Positions 30,964-39,625 of a stretch of DNA of 39,771 bases are shown here, in pieces (position 1 is the stretch's first letter; each line of letters starts with the position of its first letter). This DNA comes from a virus. The translations under genes were made by a program, and so were the position numbers. Location: positions 1 through 39,771 of IMG/VR virus record IMGVR_UViG_3300034107_001095; one strand, given 5' to 3'. Below the pieces are notes generated by a model, which saw only the letters and a program-made list of their open reading frames with translations, did no database searches and had not been told where the DNA came from.

Positions 30964-31416
30964 ATGGCATATTTCAAGACATACCTGGAACTCTGTACCT
31001 ACTTTGAAGGCCTGACCACTACGGTCACCGACCTCAAGGGTGTGACCGTTGGAGCAGATGAAGAAATGCTCAACCAGCAGGCCACCCGCATCCAGTATCC
31101 GCACCTGCGGGTGGATACGCCGGAGTTTAGCCTCGTGGACGACGACGACACGCCACGCACCCGGTACAAATTCACCCTGTTTGTACTGACCAACGACCCA
31201 AAGAAAACCAACGCTGAGGCTAACATCAAACTGAGCACCATGGCCACGCTGTGTGAGAAGATCATCAAGCGGCTGTACACGGATGCGGATGCCGGCAAGT
31301 TCGATCTGGTGACCGGAGAGAAGCAGGGTGATGCTGTGCGCCAGTGGAGCGGCGACAACCTGTATGGGTGGTGGTTTAACATCATCATTGAGTTGTATTC
31401 AGACGAATGCGCTTAA
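30964..31416 (+). CDS. Probable tail completion / terminator protein
   Basis: A 150-residue protein (MAYFKTYLELCTYFEGLTTT...) with mixed helix and strand and a C-terminal GDNLYGWWFNIIIELYSDE. It is 4 nt behind the previous gene and next to a gp10-like gene, in the neighbourhood where head-tail and tail completion proteins are found. No firm family match. Confidence 0.55.
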   Translation: MAYFKTYLELCTYFEGLTTTVTDLKGVTVGADEEMLNQQATRIQYPHLRVDTPEFSLVDDDDTPRTRYKFTLFVLTNDPKKTNAEANIKLSTMATLCEKIIKRLYTDADAGKFDLVTGEKQGDAVRQWSGDNLYGWWFNIIIELYSDECA

Positions 31417-31419
31417 AAG

Positions 31420-31965
31420 ATGGCAGCACTATCCGACGATGCACTGAAGGAACTAACGGACTACATTGAAGTCCAGGGGCTCGCATGGGCAAAGGAGTTC
31501 ATTGCTTACCGGAAATCGTGGATGGAGAGCAAGGGCATCAAGGCCACCGGCGAACTGATCAACTCGCTGGAACTAGAAATTACCAGCATCTTAGATCAGG
31601 CAGCCAAAACAAAAATAGACATAGCCTTCAACGACTATGGCCGATTCATTGAGATCAAGAACCTGTACGTGCCCGGAGGTGGCACGGATTACATCGAAAG
31701 TCTGGAAAAGTGGATCGAGCAGAAAGGGTACCGGCAAAAAATGACTGCCAACTACCAGGCCACCAGAAAAGTCAAAACAGCCCCCGCCAACATCCTCAAT
31801 CAACTTGCCTGGGCCATTGCTATATCCAGAAAGAATCGAGTGGCCAGGCGACGCCAATGGTACAACAAGCCCAAGAGTGCCGCCATCACAGAACTATACA
31901 ACAAAGTAGCCGCCGGACTCCCGGAGCGGGTGGCTCAGGAACTTAAAAACGCTTTTAAATCCTAA
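31420..31965 (+). CDS. HK97 gp10-like tail/neck protein
   Basis: A 181-residue basic, helical protein (AKEFIAYRKSWMESKGIKAT, SLELEITSILDQAAKTKIDI, YGRFIEIKNLYVPGGG). The pattern of an early helix, a short beta unit and a basic C-terminus (SRKNRVARRRQWYNK, RVAQELKNAFKS) fits the HK97 gp10-like group of tail-end or neck proteins. It directly precedes the tape measure gene (2 nt). Confidence 0.6.
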   Translation: MAALSDDALKELTDYIEVQGLAWAKEFIAYRKSWMESKGIKATGELINSLELEITSILDQAAKTKIDIAFNDYGRFIEIKNLYVPGGGTDYIESLEKWIEQKGYRQKMTANYQATRKVKTAPANILNQLAWAIAISRKNRVARRRQWYNKPKSAAITELYNKVAAGLPERVAQELKNAFKS

Positions 31966-31967
31966 TC

Positions 31968-34900
31968 ATGGCAATTAGACAGGACCAGGTACAACTAAGC
32001 ATCGAATTCATCACGGATGAAAGTCGGGCACTCGCCAGGACACTCCTGACCACCAAGCAATACAATGCTGAACTGGCCAAGAGTACTGCCGTGATTGGCC
32101 AATACCAACGTGAACTGGCCAAGGTGGGAGCAGACGAAGCCAAACGAGCACCGATCCTGGCTAAGATCGCAGCTGAAGAAAAGAAGATAGCCGACAACCT
32201 GGGCAAGGTGGCCGAAGAAGGCAAGAAGGTAGAAGCCCTGGACCTGAGCAAGGTGGCTCCGGCACAACTGGTAGAGCGAGCCAAGCAGCTGCAACAGGCC
32301 ATGCGCCTTATCCCGCAGAGTGCTCCGCAGTTCCGGGAGCTACAGGGTGAACTCGGACGGGTGAACGCTCAACTGAAAAGTATCAACGACACCTCGAAGG
32401 GCATCAGTGCCGGGAGTGGTGGCGCTGGGGGTGGATTGTTTCAGCGCATTTTGGGTGTGGCTGGGGGGATTGGGGTGTTCCAGCTGGCACAACAGGCCAT
32501 AGGATCACTGATCAATTTTGGGCGCACGGCATTGCAGGAGCTGGATGGAGGCTTGAAAGCGGATGCCCAGGTAAAAGCCGCCATCGAGAGTACCAAGGGT
32601 GCCGCTGGACGAAGCTTCGAGGAATTGAAAACCCAGGCAGAGGAACTGGCTAAGGTTACGCTTTTCGGCGATGATGCAACCAAGGGTGCACAGGCACTGC
32701 TGCTGACCTTCAAAAACGTCAAAACAGAAATATTTGATCAGGCCATCCCGTTGGCTCAAGACCTGAGCACTGCATTTGGGCAAGACCTGAATGCATCCGC
32801 TATTCAACTGGGCAAGGCATTGGACAACCCAATCCAAGGGGTAACGGCATTGCGCCGGGTTGGGGTGAGCTTCACCGAGGATCAACAAACCCTAATCAAA
32901 AGCCTGGTAGAAACCGGAAGGACCGCCGAGGCTCAAACCCTCATCCTTGCAGAACTTGAAAGCCAGGTGGGCGGGTCTGCAAAAGCAGCTGCGGAGGCTG
33001 GATTGGGTCCGTATCAAATCCTTCAGAACAGACTGGGAGAGGTGCAAGAATCCATTGGGGGCCTGATTGCTAACGGGCTGCAGAAGCTTGCGCCATTCCT
33101 TTTGAAGGTCGTGGAGTTTGTGGAGCAACTGGTAGAGCGTTTCACATCAGGCAAACGGGCTACAGGCGAGTTTTCGACGGCGGTAGAATTGGTGGCCTTC
33201 AGCTTCAACGTAGTTGCCAAAATATGGCAACTGGCCGGAATTGCGCTCGAACAGGTGGTAAAAATCTTGCGCACTGCCGGGGAAAGGATCGGTGACTTTA
33301 TTGGATATGTGAGGGAGTTGCCTGTTGTGGGCGAATTGTTTGAGCAGTTTATTATTACTCCTATTCGTTTTATTGCCGATGCCATTGAAAACCTTCCCGC
33401 AGCATGGGCGGGGTTTGTAGCTGCCACCAAACAGGCGGCATTGAACGTGGTGGAGGATTTGAAGGGCCTTGTGCTGGATGCTAAGATTTTTGTAAAGAAC
33501 ATTGAATCAGCTTTGACATTCAGCGCTGCGGGTAAACTAAAGATTGGTGCAGAGTTAAGCAGCCTTGAAAGTCAAAAGGTGGCAGCGAAAGCGGGCAAGA
33601 CCATTGGCCAGGCATATATTGAGGCCAGAGATGCCGTGCTTGCAAATTCTGCAACGGGTACGGCAACGGATGGAACAGTGAAAAAACCAGGAGTGACCCC
33701 AACGGCTAATGCAACACCGGAGGAGATAGAGGCCGCAAGGAAACGCGTAGAAGATCGACTCAAAGTCGAACTGCAAGCTATTGAACTTGGCATACAGCGC
33801 AAAGAGCTGCTAATTGAAAACGAGCGCATCAAGGGGCTGGTAGATGAAGCCGGATATCAAGCCCAATTAGCTAAAATTACGGAGGATGGACTGCGTAAGA
33901 AGCTAGATGTATATAAGGTGTTTCATCGGGACCAGACCAATGAGGCACTGAAGCTGCAAAACGAACTGGCAGTCATCGAGCAGGGCAGTACCCTGGGCAA
34001 AGTGGCCATCAATACCATTTCCGGCAAACCGATTGGTGGGGTGAAATCACAGGCCACTGGAGGAGGGACGGAGCAAGCCCTTGGAGTGCAGGATCTGGGC
34101 GAGAATGCAAGGGAGCAGGCATTGGCGCAACGATTCCAGCGGATGCTGATCACTGAGCAGGACTATGAGTTGCAGCGGCTGGAATTGAAGAAGCAAGCAT
34201 TGGCCGAGGAGATCGCTATTTTGAAGGAAGGAGGGCCGGCTTATTCTGCGGCGGTTCGGAAGAAGGAGGAGGAAGCCCTAAAAATAGATGAAGAAATTAA
34301 AGATAAGAGAATTGACAACGCGCAGCGGTTGGAAGATGCGAAGATTAAAATCCAACAAGCGGGTTTTCAGGCCGCTGCTGGATTTTTCTCGTTGGCCGCA
34401 GATCTACTCAGTCAAGATGAAAAAGCGCGGAAGAAAAATGCGACCGCCATCAAAGCATTTCAGAGCGCGGAGGTAATAACCAATGGTATTTTGGAAGCCC
34501 AGCGCAGTTATGCAGAAGCTGTAAAGACTTTTGGCCTTCCAGCTGGGCCTGTTTTAGGAGCGATCTTCGCCGGGTTGGCAGTGGGGCGTTCAATTGTGGC
34601 GGTAAATAAGATCAACGCTACCAAATTTTTTGGCGGTGGATTCACTGGATCCGGGTTTGGTGCTCCGGATGAAAGCGGGTCACGAATTGCGGGGTATGTC
34701 CACGCCGGAGAGTATGTAGCGCCTGCCAAACAGGTAAATGATCCGGAGACCGGCCCAGTAGTGCGCTGGCTTAATGATCGCCGTTTACGTGGTTACGCCT
34801 CCGGGGGCTTCGTGGCTCCAAATACCACCCCAAGCAGCAGCATCTCTTTCGGATCATCGGCGGCGGCACCAGTGCAGAACCTTGATTCGTTCATGAATGC

Positions 34901-35024
34901 GGTGAGTAGATTTGAAGCGGTGGTGGCTCGATTCCCTACCGAGGTAAAGAGTCGGGTGGTGTATACGGAGTTGGAGACGGCGGGTAGTGAGTTGAATGCG
35001 GTTCGGGATGACGCTTCGCTTTAA
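31968..35024 (+). CDS. Tail tape measure protein
   Basis: A 1018-residue helical protein, the largest of the tail operon. Residues about 50-130 and 590-800 are coiled coil (KAEEKKIADNLGKVAEEGKK style; LEAIELGIQRKELL). Residues 205-360 hold the conserved tape-measure domain (EELAKVTLFGDDATKGAQAL, FKNVKTEIFDQAIPLAQDL, FGQDLNASAIQLGKALDNP, ALRRVGVSFTEDQQTLIKSL). Hydrophobic stretches occur near 145-175, 860 and 885. Its length sets the tail length, and about 1000 residues suggests roughly 150 nm by the usual ratio. It begins 2 nt after the previous gene and ends at a terminator. Confidence 0.93.
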   Translation: MAIRQDQVQLSIEFITDESRALARTLLTTKQYNAELAKSTAVIGQYQRELAKVGADEAKRAPILAKIAAEEKKIADNLGKVAEEGKKVEALDLSKVAPAQLVERAKQLQQAMRLIPQSAPQFRELQGELGRVNAQLKSINDTSKGISAGSGGAGGGLFQRILGVAGGIGVFQLAQQAIGSLINFGRTALQELDGGLKADAQVKAAIESTKGAAGRSFEELKTQAEELAKVTLFGDDATKGAQALLLTFKNVKTEIFDQAIPLAQDLSTAFGQDLNASAIQLGKALDNPIQGVTALRRVGVSFTEDQQTLIKSLVETGRTAEAQTLILAELESQVGGSAKAAAEAGLGPYQILQNRLGEVQESIGGLIANGLQKLAPFLLKVVEFVEQLVERFTSGKRATGEFSTAVELVAFSFNVVAKIWQLAGIALEQVVKILRTAGERIGDFIGYVRELPVVGELFEQFIITPIRFIADAIENLPAAWAGFVAATKQAALNVVEDLKGLVLDAKIFVKNIESALTFSAAGKLKIGAELSSLESQKVAAKAGKTIGQAYIEARDAVLANSATGTATDGTVKKPGVTPTANATPEEIEAARKRVEDRLKVELQAIELGIQRKELLIENERIKGLVDEAGYQAQLAKITEDGLRKKLDVYKVFHRDQTNEALKLQNELAVIEQGSTLGKVAINTISGKPIGGVKSQATGGGTEQALGVQDLGENAREQALAQRFQRMLITEQDYELQRLELKKQALAEEIAILKEGGPAYSAAVRKKEEEALKIDEEIKDKRIDNAQRLEDAKIKIQQAGFQAAAGFFSLAADLLSQDEKARKKNATAIKAFQSAEVITNGILEAQRSYAEAVKTFGLPAGPVLGAIFAGLAVGRSIVAVNKINATKFFGGGFTGSGFGAPDESGSRIAGYVHAGEYVAPAKQVNDPETGPVVRWLNDRRLRGYASGGFVAPNTTPSSSISFGSSAAAPVQNLDSFMNAVSRFEAVVARFPTEVKSRVVYTELETAGSELNAVRDDASL

Positions 35025-35027
35025 AAG

Positions 35028-35060
35028 AAAACCCGTGCTTGAAATCCAAGCGCGGGTTTT
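35028..35060 (+). terminator. Terminator after the tape measure gene
   Basis: AAAACCCG (35028-35035) and the following GCTTG pair with CAAGC and CGGGTTTT (35053-35060), a long stem ending in four T. It ends the tail operon. Confidence 0.88.
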
Positions 35061-35067
35061 ACATTTG
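35039..35067 (+). promoter_or_regulatory. Promoter for a micro transcription unit
   Basis: TTG at 35039-35041, 18 nt, then TACATTTG at 35060-35067, a full match to TAnnTTTG. The promoter overlaps the terminator at 35028. A transcript would start near 35074 and reach the terminator at 35203. Confidence 0.55.
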
Positions 35068-35094
35068 GGCGAACTTTTTTAACATCACAAATTT

Positions 35095-35202
35095 ATGGAA
35101 AACCAATTAATGCTACCGCCATCGGTTTTGAGCCAATTGATAAGAGATCGGAATCAGGATGCTGCCGTGGATGCTATGCGGAACCTAAAATCAATGATGT
35201 AG
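35095..35202 (+). CDS. 35-residue micro-protein
   Basis: ATG at 35095 to TAG at 35200-35202, product MENQLMLPPSVLSQLIRDRN followed by 15 residues rich in Ala, Asp and Met. It is predicted helical. The A/T-rich leader (AACATCACAAATTT) fits Bacteroidetes initiation. It is the only frame between two strong terminators and behind its own promoter, so the unit may make this peptide, a small RNA, or both. Confidence 0.5.
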   Translation: MENQLMLPPSVLSQLIRDRNQDAAVDAMRNLKSMM

Positions 35203-35240
35203 AAAAAAGCCCGATCGGATCACTCCGGTCGGGCTTTTTT
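35203..35240. terminator. Strong bidirectional terminator
   Basis: AGCCCGATCGGA pairs with TCCGGTCGGGCT (one G-T pair) with A6 before and T6 after, so it can end transcripts from both sides. It closes the micro-unit and precedes the packaging genes. Confidence 0.93.
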
Positions 35241-35282
35241 CTTGTCCTACCCACTTAATTAAGCCGCCCCAACCTTTGCTCC

Positions 35283-35588
35283 ATGCAAACCATCAGCAAA
35301 GCCGAAATGCTTTCCAAGATCGTGGAGAGCGGCGAGGTGCCTTTCCGGATCAAGTACGTTCGAGCCACTGGCAAGAACGCCGGGCAGATCGTTTTCAAGA
35401 ATGCCTACTACGGCGCTCCCAATCCGCATCCTCGGGGCGGGAAGCCGGCAAAGCCTCCAGAGCGAAAAAACCGCAGGAGCTACCTGGAATCCAATGCCAT
35501 TCCGATGACGGAATTCGGAACCGGCCAGATGCTTACACCCTTCATTAGTCATATAATTGAATTCAATGGCAAGCAAGTTATCCACTGA
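35283..35588 (+). CDS. Small hypothetical protein before portal
   Basis: A 101-residue basic protein (MQTISKAEMLSKIVESGEVP...), with a Gly/Pro/Lys-rich middle (PHPRGGKPAKPPERKNRR) and ending FNGKQVIH. No family recognised. It overlaps the portal start by 23 nt, so translation is coupled. It is the first gene of the packaging operon after the terminator; no clear promoter is seen in the 42 nt before it. Confidence 0.6.
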   Translation: MQTISKAEMLSKIVESGEVPFRIKYVRATGKNAGQIVFKNAYYGAPNPHPRGGKPAKPPERKNRRSYLESNAIPMTEFGTGQMLTPFISHIIEFNGKQVIH

Positions 35589-36945
35589 GCCCAAGCGGCT
35601 GGCACCCAATACATACCTGGTGGGCGGAGGCAAGGCTGTACTCCAATTCGCCGCTTTACCTGGTGAGGCCACCAATGATGTGGGCAAGATCACACCATTC
35701 ACCCCGCCCGATGGTGGCCAGTCGGTGGATGTAGCCTTTTGGGGTAAGCAGAATGATCTTCCTTTCTACAGAGAGGAGCTGATTGCCGGCAACAACATCG
35801 TGCCGGCACTCATTGAGCGCAAACGCAACATCCTGCTCGGTCAGGGCTGGTATGCTTACAAAGAACGCTACGAAGACGACGGATCCGGTATGATGAAGCG
35901 GGTCGTGGACGAAGTGCCGATGGATATGGAAATGGAGGCTTTTTTCAAGAAATTTAAGAAGGAAGCCCAACGATTGGTGGGTGACTGGTTGAAGCACTCC
36001 ATTTGCATGCCAGAGTATGTGCGTGGATTGGGTGACAAGATTGTCAGCGTGAAGGCCCTCGAAATGAAATACTGCAGGGCGGCGAAGAAAAACGCCATGG
36101 GCGACATTCCAAGCTGGTACTGGTCCAACTACTGGCAGCGTAAGAACTCCATCAAGGAGGCTGACCGCATACTCCAAACATTAACCCTATATGACCCTGC
36201 GTCCAAGAAAAAGCAGCCGAAATTCGTATTGCCGCTGATGGACGACCTGTTCAACGACTGCTACTACCCAATTCCGGCCTATTGGGGCGGTCGGCACTGG
36301 ATCACGCTGTCGAACATCATCCCGCTGTTTCATGAGGCCAATTTGAAGCATGGGAGCGCACCGCGTTTCCATATCATCATCCCGCATGACTACTTCTGGG
36401 ATTATGCGGCCATGAATGCGACCACCGAAGGCTCCGAGGAGTACCAAAAAGTCCTAAAGACCGGCGAAGAAAAAGAAAAGCAGTTTGTAATCGATTTCAA
36501 TTCCGTTTTGGTCGGCGTGGGAAACACTGGCCGCCCGATCGTAACGAAATCCGAGATCATTGAAGCCCTGGGCGGCAAGTACGAAAAGCGGATGCAGATC
36601 GAGAAGATCGATTACAACATCAACGATGAGGCCCTGCTCAAGCTATATGCCGCCTCCAACGTGGCCAATGTCAGCGCCCAGGCATTGCACCCTACCCTGG
36701 CCAGCATCGAAACAGGTGGCAAAGGCATTGGTAGTGGCACCGAGATCCGCAACGCCTTCCTGCTGTACCTGATCATCGCGGCTCCCGTCGTGCGTGATAT
36801 GCTGATGGAGGTCGTTGAAGTGGTAAAAACCGAAAACGGCTGGCCTGCAGATGTGAAATTCGGAATCCGTGATGCAGAAATGACCACGCTGGCCGAAAAC
36901 CCAACCGGCATGCAAGCCAAAGAACCAAACGACGCGGTACAATGA
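35566..36945 (+). CDS. Portal protein
   Basis: A 459-residue protein from ATG 35566. Portal features: the N-terminal wing region (GKQNDLPFYREELIAGNNIV, ALIERKRNILLGQGWYAY), a central part with SWYWSNYWQRKN and ITLSNIIPLFHEANLKHGSA, and a C-terminal crown/clip helix (EGSEEYQKVLKTGEEKEKQF; ALHPTLASIETGGKGIGSGT). It sits two genes before the small terminase, the normal packaging order. The first gene upstream overlaps it. It makes the dodecameric channel for DNA. Confidence 0.82.
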   Translation: MASKLSTEPKRLAPNTYLVGGGKAVLQFAALPGEATNDVGKITPFTPPDGGQSVDVAFWGKQNDLPFYREELIAGNNIVPALIERKRNILLGQGWYAYKERYEDDGSGMMKRVVDEVPMDMEMEAFFKKFKKEAQRLVGDWLKHSICMPEYVRGLGDKIVSVKALEMKYCRAAKKNAMGDIPSWYWSNYWQRKNSIKEADRILQTLTLYDPASKKKQPKFVLPLMDDLFNDCYYPIPAYWGGRHWITLSNIIPLFHEANLKHGSAPRFHIIIPHDYFWDYAAMNATTEGSEEYQKVLKTGEEKEKQFVIDFNSVLVGVGNTGRPIVTKSEIIEALGGKYEKRMQIEKIDYNINDEALLKLYAASNVANVSAQALHPTLASIETGGKGIGSGTEIRNAFLLYLIIAAPVVRDMLMEVVEVVKTENGWPADVKFGIRDAEMTTLAENPTGMQAKEPNDAVQ

Positions 36946-37616
36946 ACGAGCGGAAATACAATGCCCATCTGGCCGAACTGGAGTTGAATAACCCTGGAGA
37001 GCCGCTACTTCAAGCCCTGCGCGGTGGATGGAGTAAAATCAACGTGCTGTATATGGGTATTGCGCTCAAGCGGATGCCTACGGTGCTGGAATTGGATGAG
37101 GAGGAGATGATTGAGGTGAAAACTGGCACACGACCTGGTAAACCGATCGTGGCCAAAGTCACGTTCAAAAATGGCACTCCGGATGATACTTTGCGGCAAT
37201 TGTGGGCAGAGCGTGGTCGATTATTCGGCCAAATGAACCGGCAGAGCAATGAATTTCATAAATGCAAGACCGACGCGGATCGGGTCGGAAATAGTGCCAA
37301 GGTTCTGGGCTGGTGGAAGGATATTCTTAGAGTAAAGGGGAATATCCTGCATTATGAAGAGTATGGCGAGTTGCCAAAGGTTGCGCAGCAAGGAGATGAA
37401 CTTTCGGACAATGCGGTGGCATTGGGAAAGCAATTGGCGTCCATTCGGGCTAAGATTTCGCAGACAAAAGCCAAAATAACTGAATTGGCCGGTCTGGATC
37501 CGAACACACCGGGCAAGGAGGGGAAGATTCTGGAATATGAGCAGAAGCTTCGTGAGTTGATCCATAATCGGGGTTTGGCGGAGCAAAAACTGAAATCGCA
37601 TGAGCAAGAAGGATAG
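36942..37616 (+). CDS. Hypothetical protein between portal and terminase
   Basis: A 224-residue helical protein that starts inside the portal stop (ATGA, 4-nt overlap) and ends 17 nt inside the small terminase. The first 70 residues resemble a folded unit (NNPGEPLLQALRGGWSKINV, ALKRMPTVLELDEEEMIEV); the C-terminal half is coiled coil (GKQLASIRAKISQTKAKITE, YEQKLRELIHNRGLAEQKL). Not recognised; position suggests packaging or head assembly. Confidence 0.65.
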   Translation: MNERKYNAHLAELELNNPGEPLLQALRGGWSKINVLYMGIALKRMPTVLELDEEEMIEVKTGTRPGKPIVAKVTFKNGTPDDTLRQLWAERGRLFGQMNRQSNEFHKCKTDADRVGNSAKVLGWWKDILRVKGNILHYEEYGELPKVAQQGDELSDNAVALGKQLASIRAKISQTKAKITELAGLDPNTPGKEGKILEYEQKLRELIHNRGLAEQKLKSHEQEG

Positions 37617-38181
37617 AATTTACACTCAACGAGAATGGGATGATGCAGATCCATTAGATCGGTTATACATCCACCTGATGGAGCCTGATCGGTGGGTACT
37701 AAGCGCACCTGAGGAAGATAAAATGGATGCGCTTACAACTACGTGGAAAATCATAGTAAAAAAAGCAAGCCCAAGGGAAAGGATTCGGCTAATTACCAGA
37801 TCGTTAGATTGTACAGAACGCACCGCTTACCGTTACATCCAAGACGCAACCAAGCTTTTCATGGAAACCCTTGATCTGGACCATGAATTAGAATTAAGGC
37901 TTGCTTACCATCGTTTTTCACGGATCCATGATGAAGCTAGAACTGATAAAGATTGGGATGGTGCCAGGAGAGCATTGGATAGCGCCATGAATATTAGGGC
38001 GCAAATTGAATCAAGACAACCCGTCAAGGTTAAATCCTATGCTCGACTGATCGTGGTAGATGACCCAAAGGCTATCAGAGCAAGAAATCAAGACAATGAT
38101 GTATTAGAGTTTGAAATGCTTGGAAATGGACTACCCAATTTATCTGAACAAAAAACAGAAGTCATTTTACAGGGCGATTAA
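37600..38181 (+). CDS. terS: Terminase small subunit-like protein
   Basis: A 193-residue protein. A helix-turn-helix-like segment near residues 55-85 (ERIRLITRSLDCTERTAYRY) is followed by a helical oligomerisation part (LDHELELRLAYHRFSRIHDE) and a C-terminal tail (KVKSYARLIVVDDPKA). It ends inside the large terminase gene, overlapping by 56 nt, as small and large subunits often do. It would bind the packaging site. The gene is more AT-rich than those before it. Confidence 0.75.
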   Translation: MSKKDRIYTQREWDDADPLDRLYIHLMEPDRWVLSAPEEDKMDALTTTWKIIVKKASPRERIRLITRSLDCTERTAYRYIQDATKLFMETLDLDHELELRLAYHRFSRIHDEARTDKDWDGARRALDSAMNIRAQIESRQPVKVKSYARLIVVDDPKAIRARNQDNDVLEFEMLGNGLPNLSEQKTEVILQGD

Positions 38182-39625
38182 GCCTTATAAAATGTTTTTA
38201 GGTGGTCGTGGAAGTGGCAAAACGACTACCGAAGGGCCTGAACAATATCGTTCGATGGTAGAAATGCCCCGGAGCAAAGGTTTTTTAGCATCCAGCACTT
38301 ATGCCCAATTGCTCAACTCAACACTGCCATCCATAGAAATGATGTGGACGCAATTGGGTATGATCGAGGGCGAGGATTATGTTGTAGGTATAAAGCCGCC
38401 CAAAACTTTTGACAAATGCCTGGATGAGCCTCGGGAGTATAAAAATGTCATTAGCTGGGCTAACGGTCGTAGAATCCAATTAATGAGTATGGATCGCCCA
38501 GACTTGCAGCGTGGAGGCACGTTTGTAGACGGCGCCGCAGATGAAGCGGCTTTAATTCCACATATTCATATTACAAAAGTCATGATCCCAAGCTTAAGGG
38601 GTATGGTAAGGGAATTTAACACCCCTTTGCGGGGCGTTTTCCGAGCATATACATCTATACCATGGAAGCCATCGGGGTATTGGTCACTTGATTATGAATT
38701 AAAGGCCCAAAGCCTACCAGGAATGTACCATTGGGAAGAGGCAAACGCCTATGATAATATTGACATTTTGGGTCAGGACTATCTAACTCGGTTAGAGGCC
38801 GAATTACCTTATCTGGAGTTTCTTGTAGAGGTTATGAATGAGCGGGTTCGAAAAGTTTCTGATGCCTTTTACCACAAATTTGACGCTGAAAAGCATACTT
38901 ATAGCCCTGTATTTGACTATTCAGAAGGGGAACGAGGAATAATCATTGATAAGCGTAAGTATGCTGATGGCATGAAGGATAGTCATTATAAACGAGATAA
39001 GGTAATAGACCTATCGTTTGACTTCTCAGGGTTTTTCAACTGCTGTACCGTTTGGCAGGAAGGCGAGGAGACCGATGGCAGAACTAAAAGGCGAATAGAG
39101 TATTGCCTACGTCAGTTATTTGTCAAGAGCTCTGAGGGTAAGGTAGCAGAACTCGTGGACAAGTTCTGCGCTACTTATTCAAACCACGCATTCAAGGTAG
39201 TACGCCTATGGGGTGAGCCAAGGGGGCACGATGCCAAGGCAGACACCAGGCAGACCATGTTCGAACAGATAAAGGAGCGATTGGTACGCCAAGGGTGGCA
39301 GGTAGAGATCAGGGTGAAGCCCGGTCAGGTCAAGGCGCACAAGGAGCGCAACTACTTCATGAATGAAGTATTGGCTGAGACTAACCCATTGCTGCCAATA
39401 CTTCGGTTTAACGATGAGAACTGTAAGGATGCCATAATATCCATGCAGGTTACTGGGGTGCGTGATGACTACCAAAAAGATAAGTCCAAGGAAAGTGATC
39501 GTGCGTTCCCTCAAGAGCATGCGCCGCACTTTACAGATACGTGTGACTATTACGCCATGCAGAAGCATGGTCACCGTGTTGGCATGAGAGCATCAAGACC
39601 TGCGCTGTCGGCTACGATGGGATAG
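38126..39625 (+). CDS. terL: Terminase large subunit
   Basis: A 499-residue packaging motor. From ATG 38126 (a TTG further up is possible) it has Walker A FLGGRGSGKT at residues about 24-33, Walker B TFVDGAADEAAL near 133-144, and a C-terminal RNase H-like nuclease with DLSFDFSG near 295-302 and a late acidic part (TGVRDDYQKDKSKESD). The ATPase pumps DNA into the portal and the nuclease cuts the concatemer. The start lies 56 nt inside the small subunit gene. The end of this gene recurs at the left edge (2-337) because of the circular overlap. Confidence 0.95.
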   Translation: MDYPIYLNKKQKSFYRAIKPYKMFLGGRGSGKTTTEGPEQYRSMVEMPRSKGFLASSTYAQLLNSTLPSIEMMWTQLGMIEGEDYVVGIKPPKTFDKCLDEPREYKNVISWANGRRIQLMSMDRPDLQRGGTFVDGAADEAALIPHIHITKVMIPSLRGMVREFNTPLRGVFRAYTSIPWKPSGYWSLDYELKAQSLPGMYHWEEANAYDNIDILGQDYLTRLEAELPYLEFLVEVMNERVRKVSDAFYHKFDAEKHTYSPVFDYSEGERGIIIDKRKYADGMKDSHYKRDKVIDLSFDFSGFFNCCTVWQEGEETDGRTKRRIEYCLRQLFVKSSEGKVAELVDKFCATYSNHAFKVVRLWGEPRGHDAKADTRQTMFEQIKERLVRQGWQVEIRVKPGQVKAHKERNYFMNEVLAETNPLLPILRFNDENCKDAIISMQVTGVRDDYQKDKSKESDRAFPQEHAPHFTDTCDYYAMQKHGHRVGMRASRPALSATMG

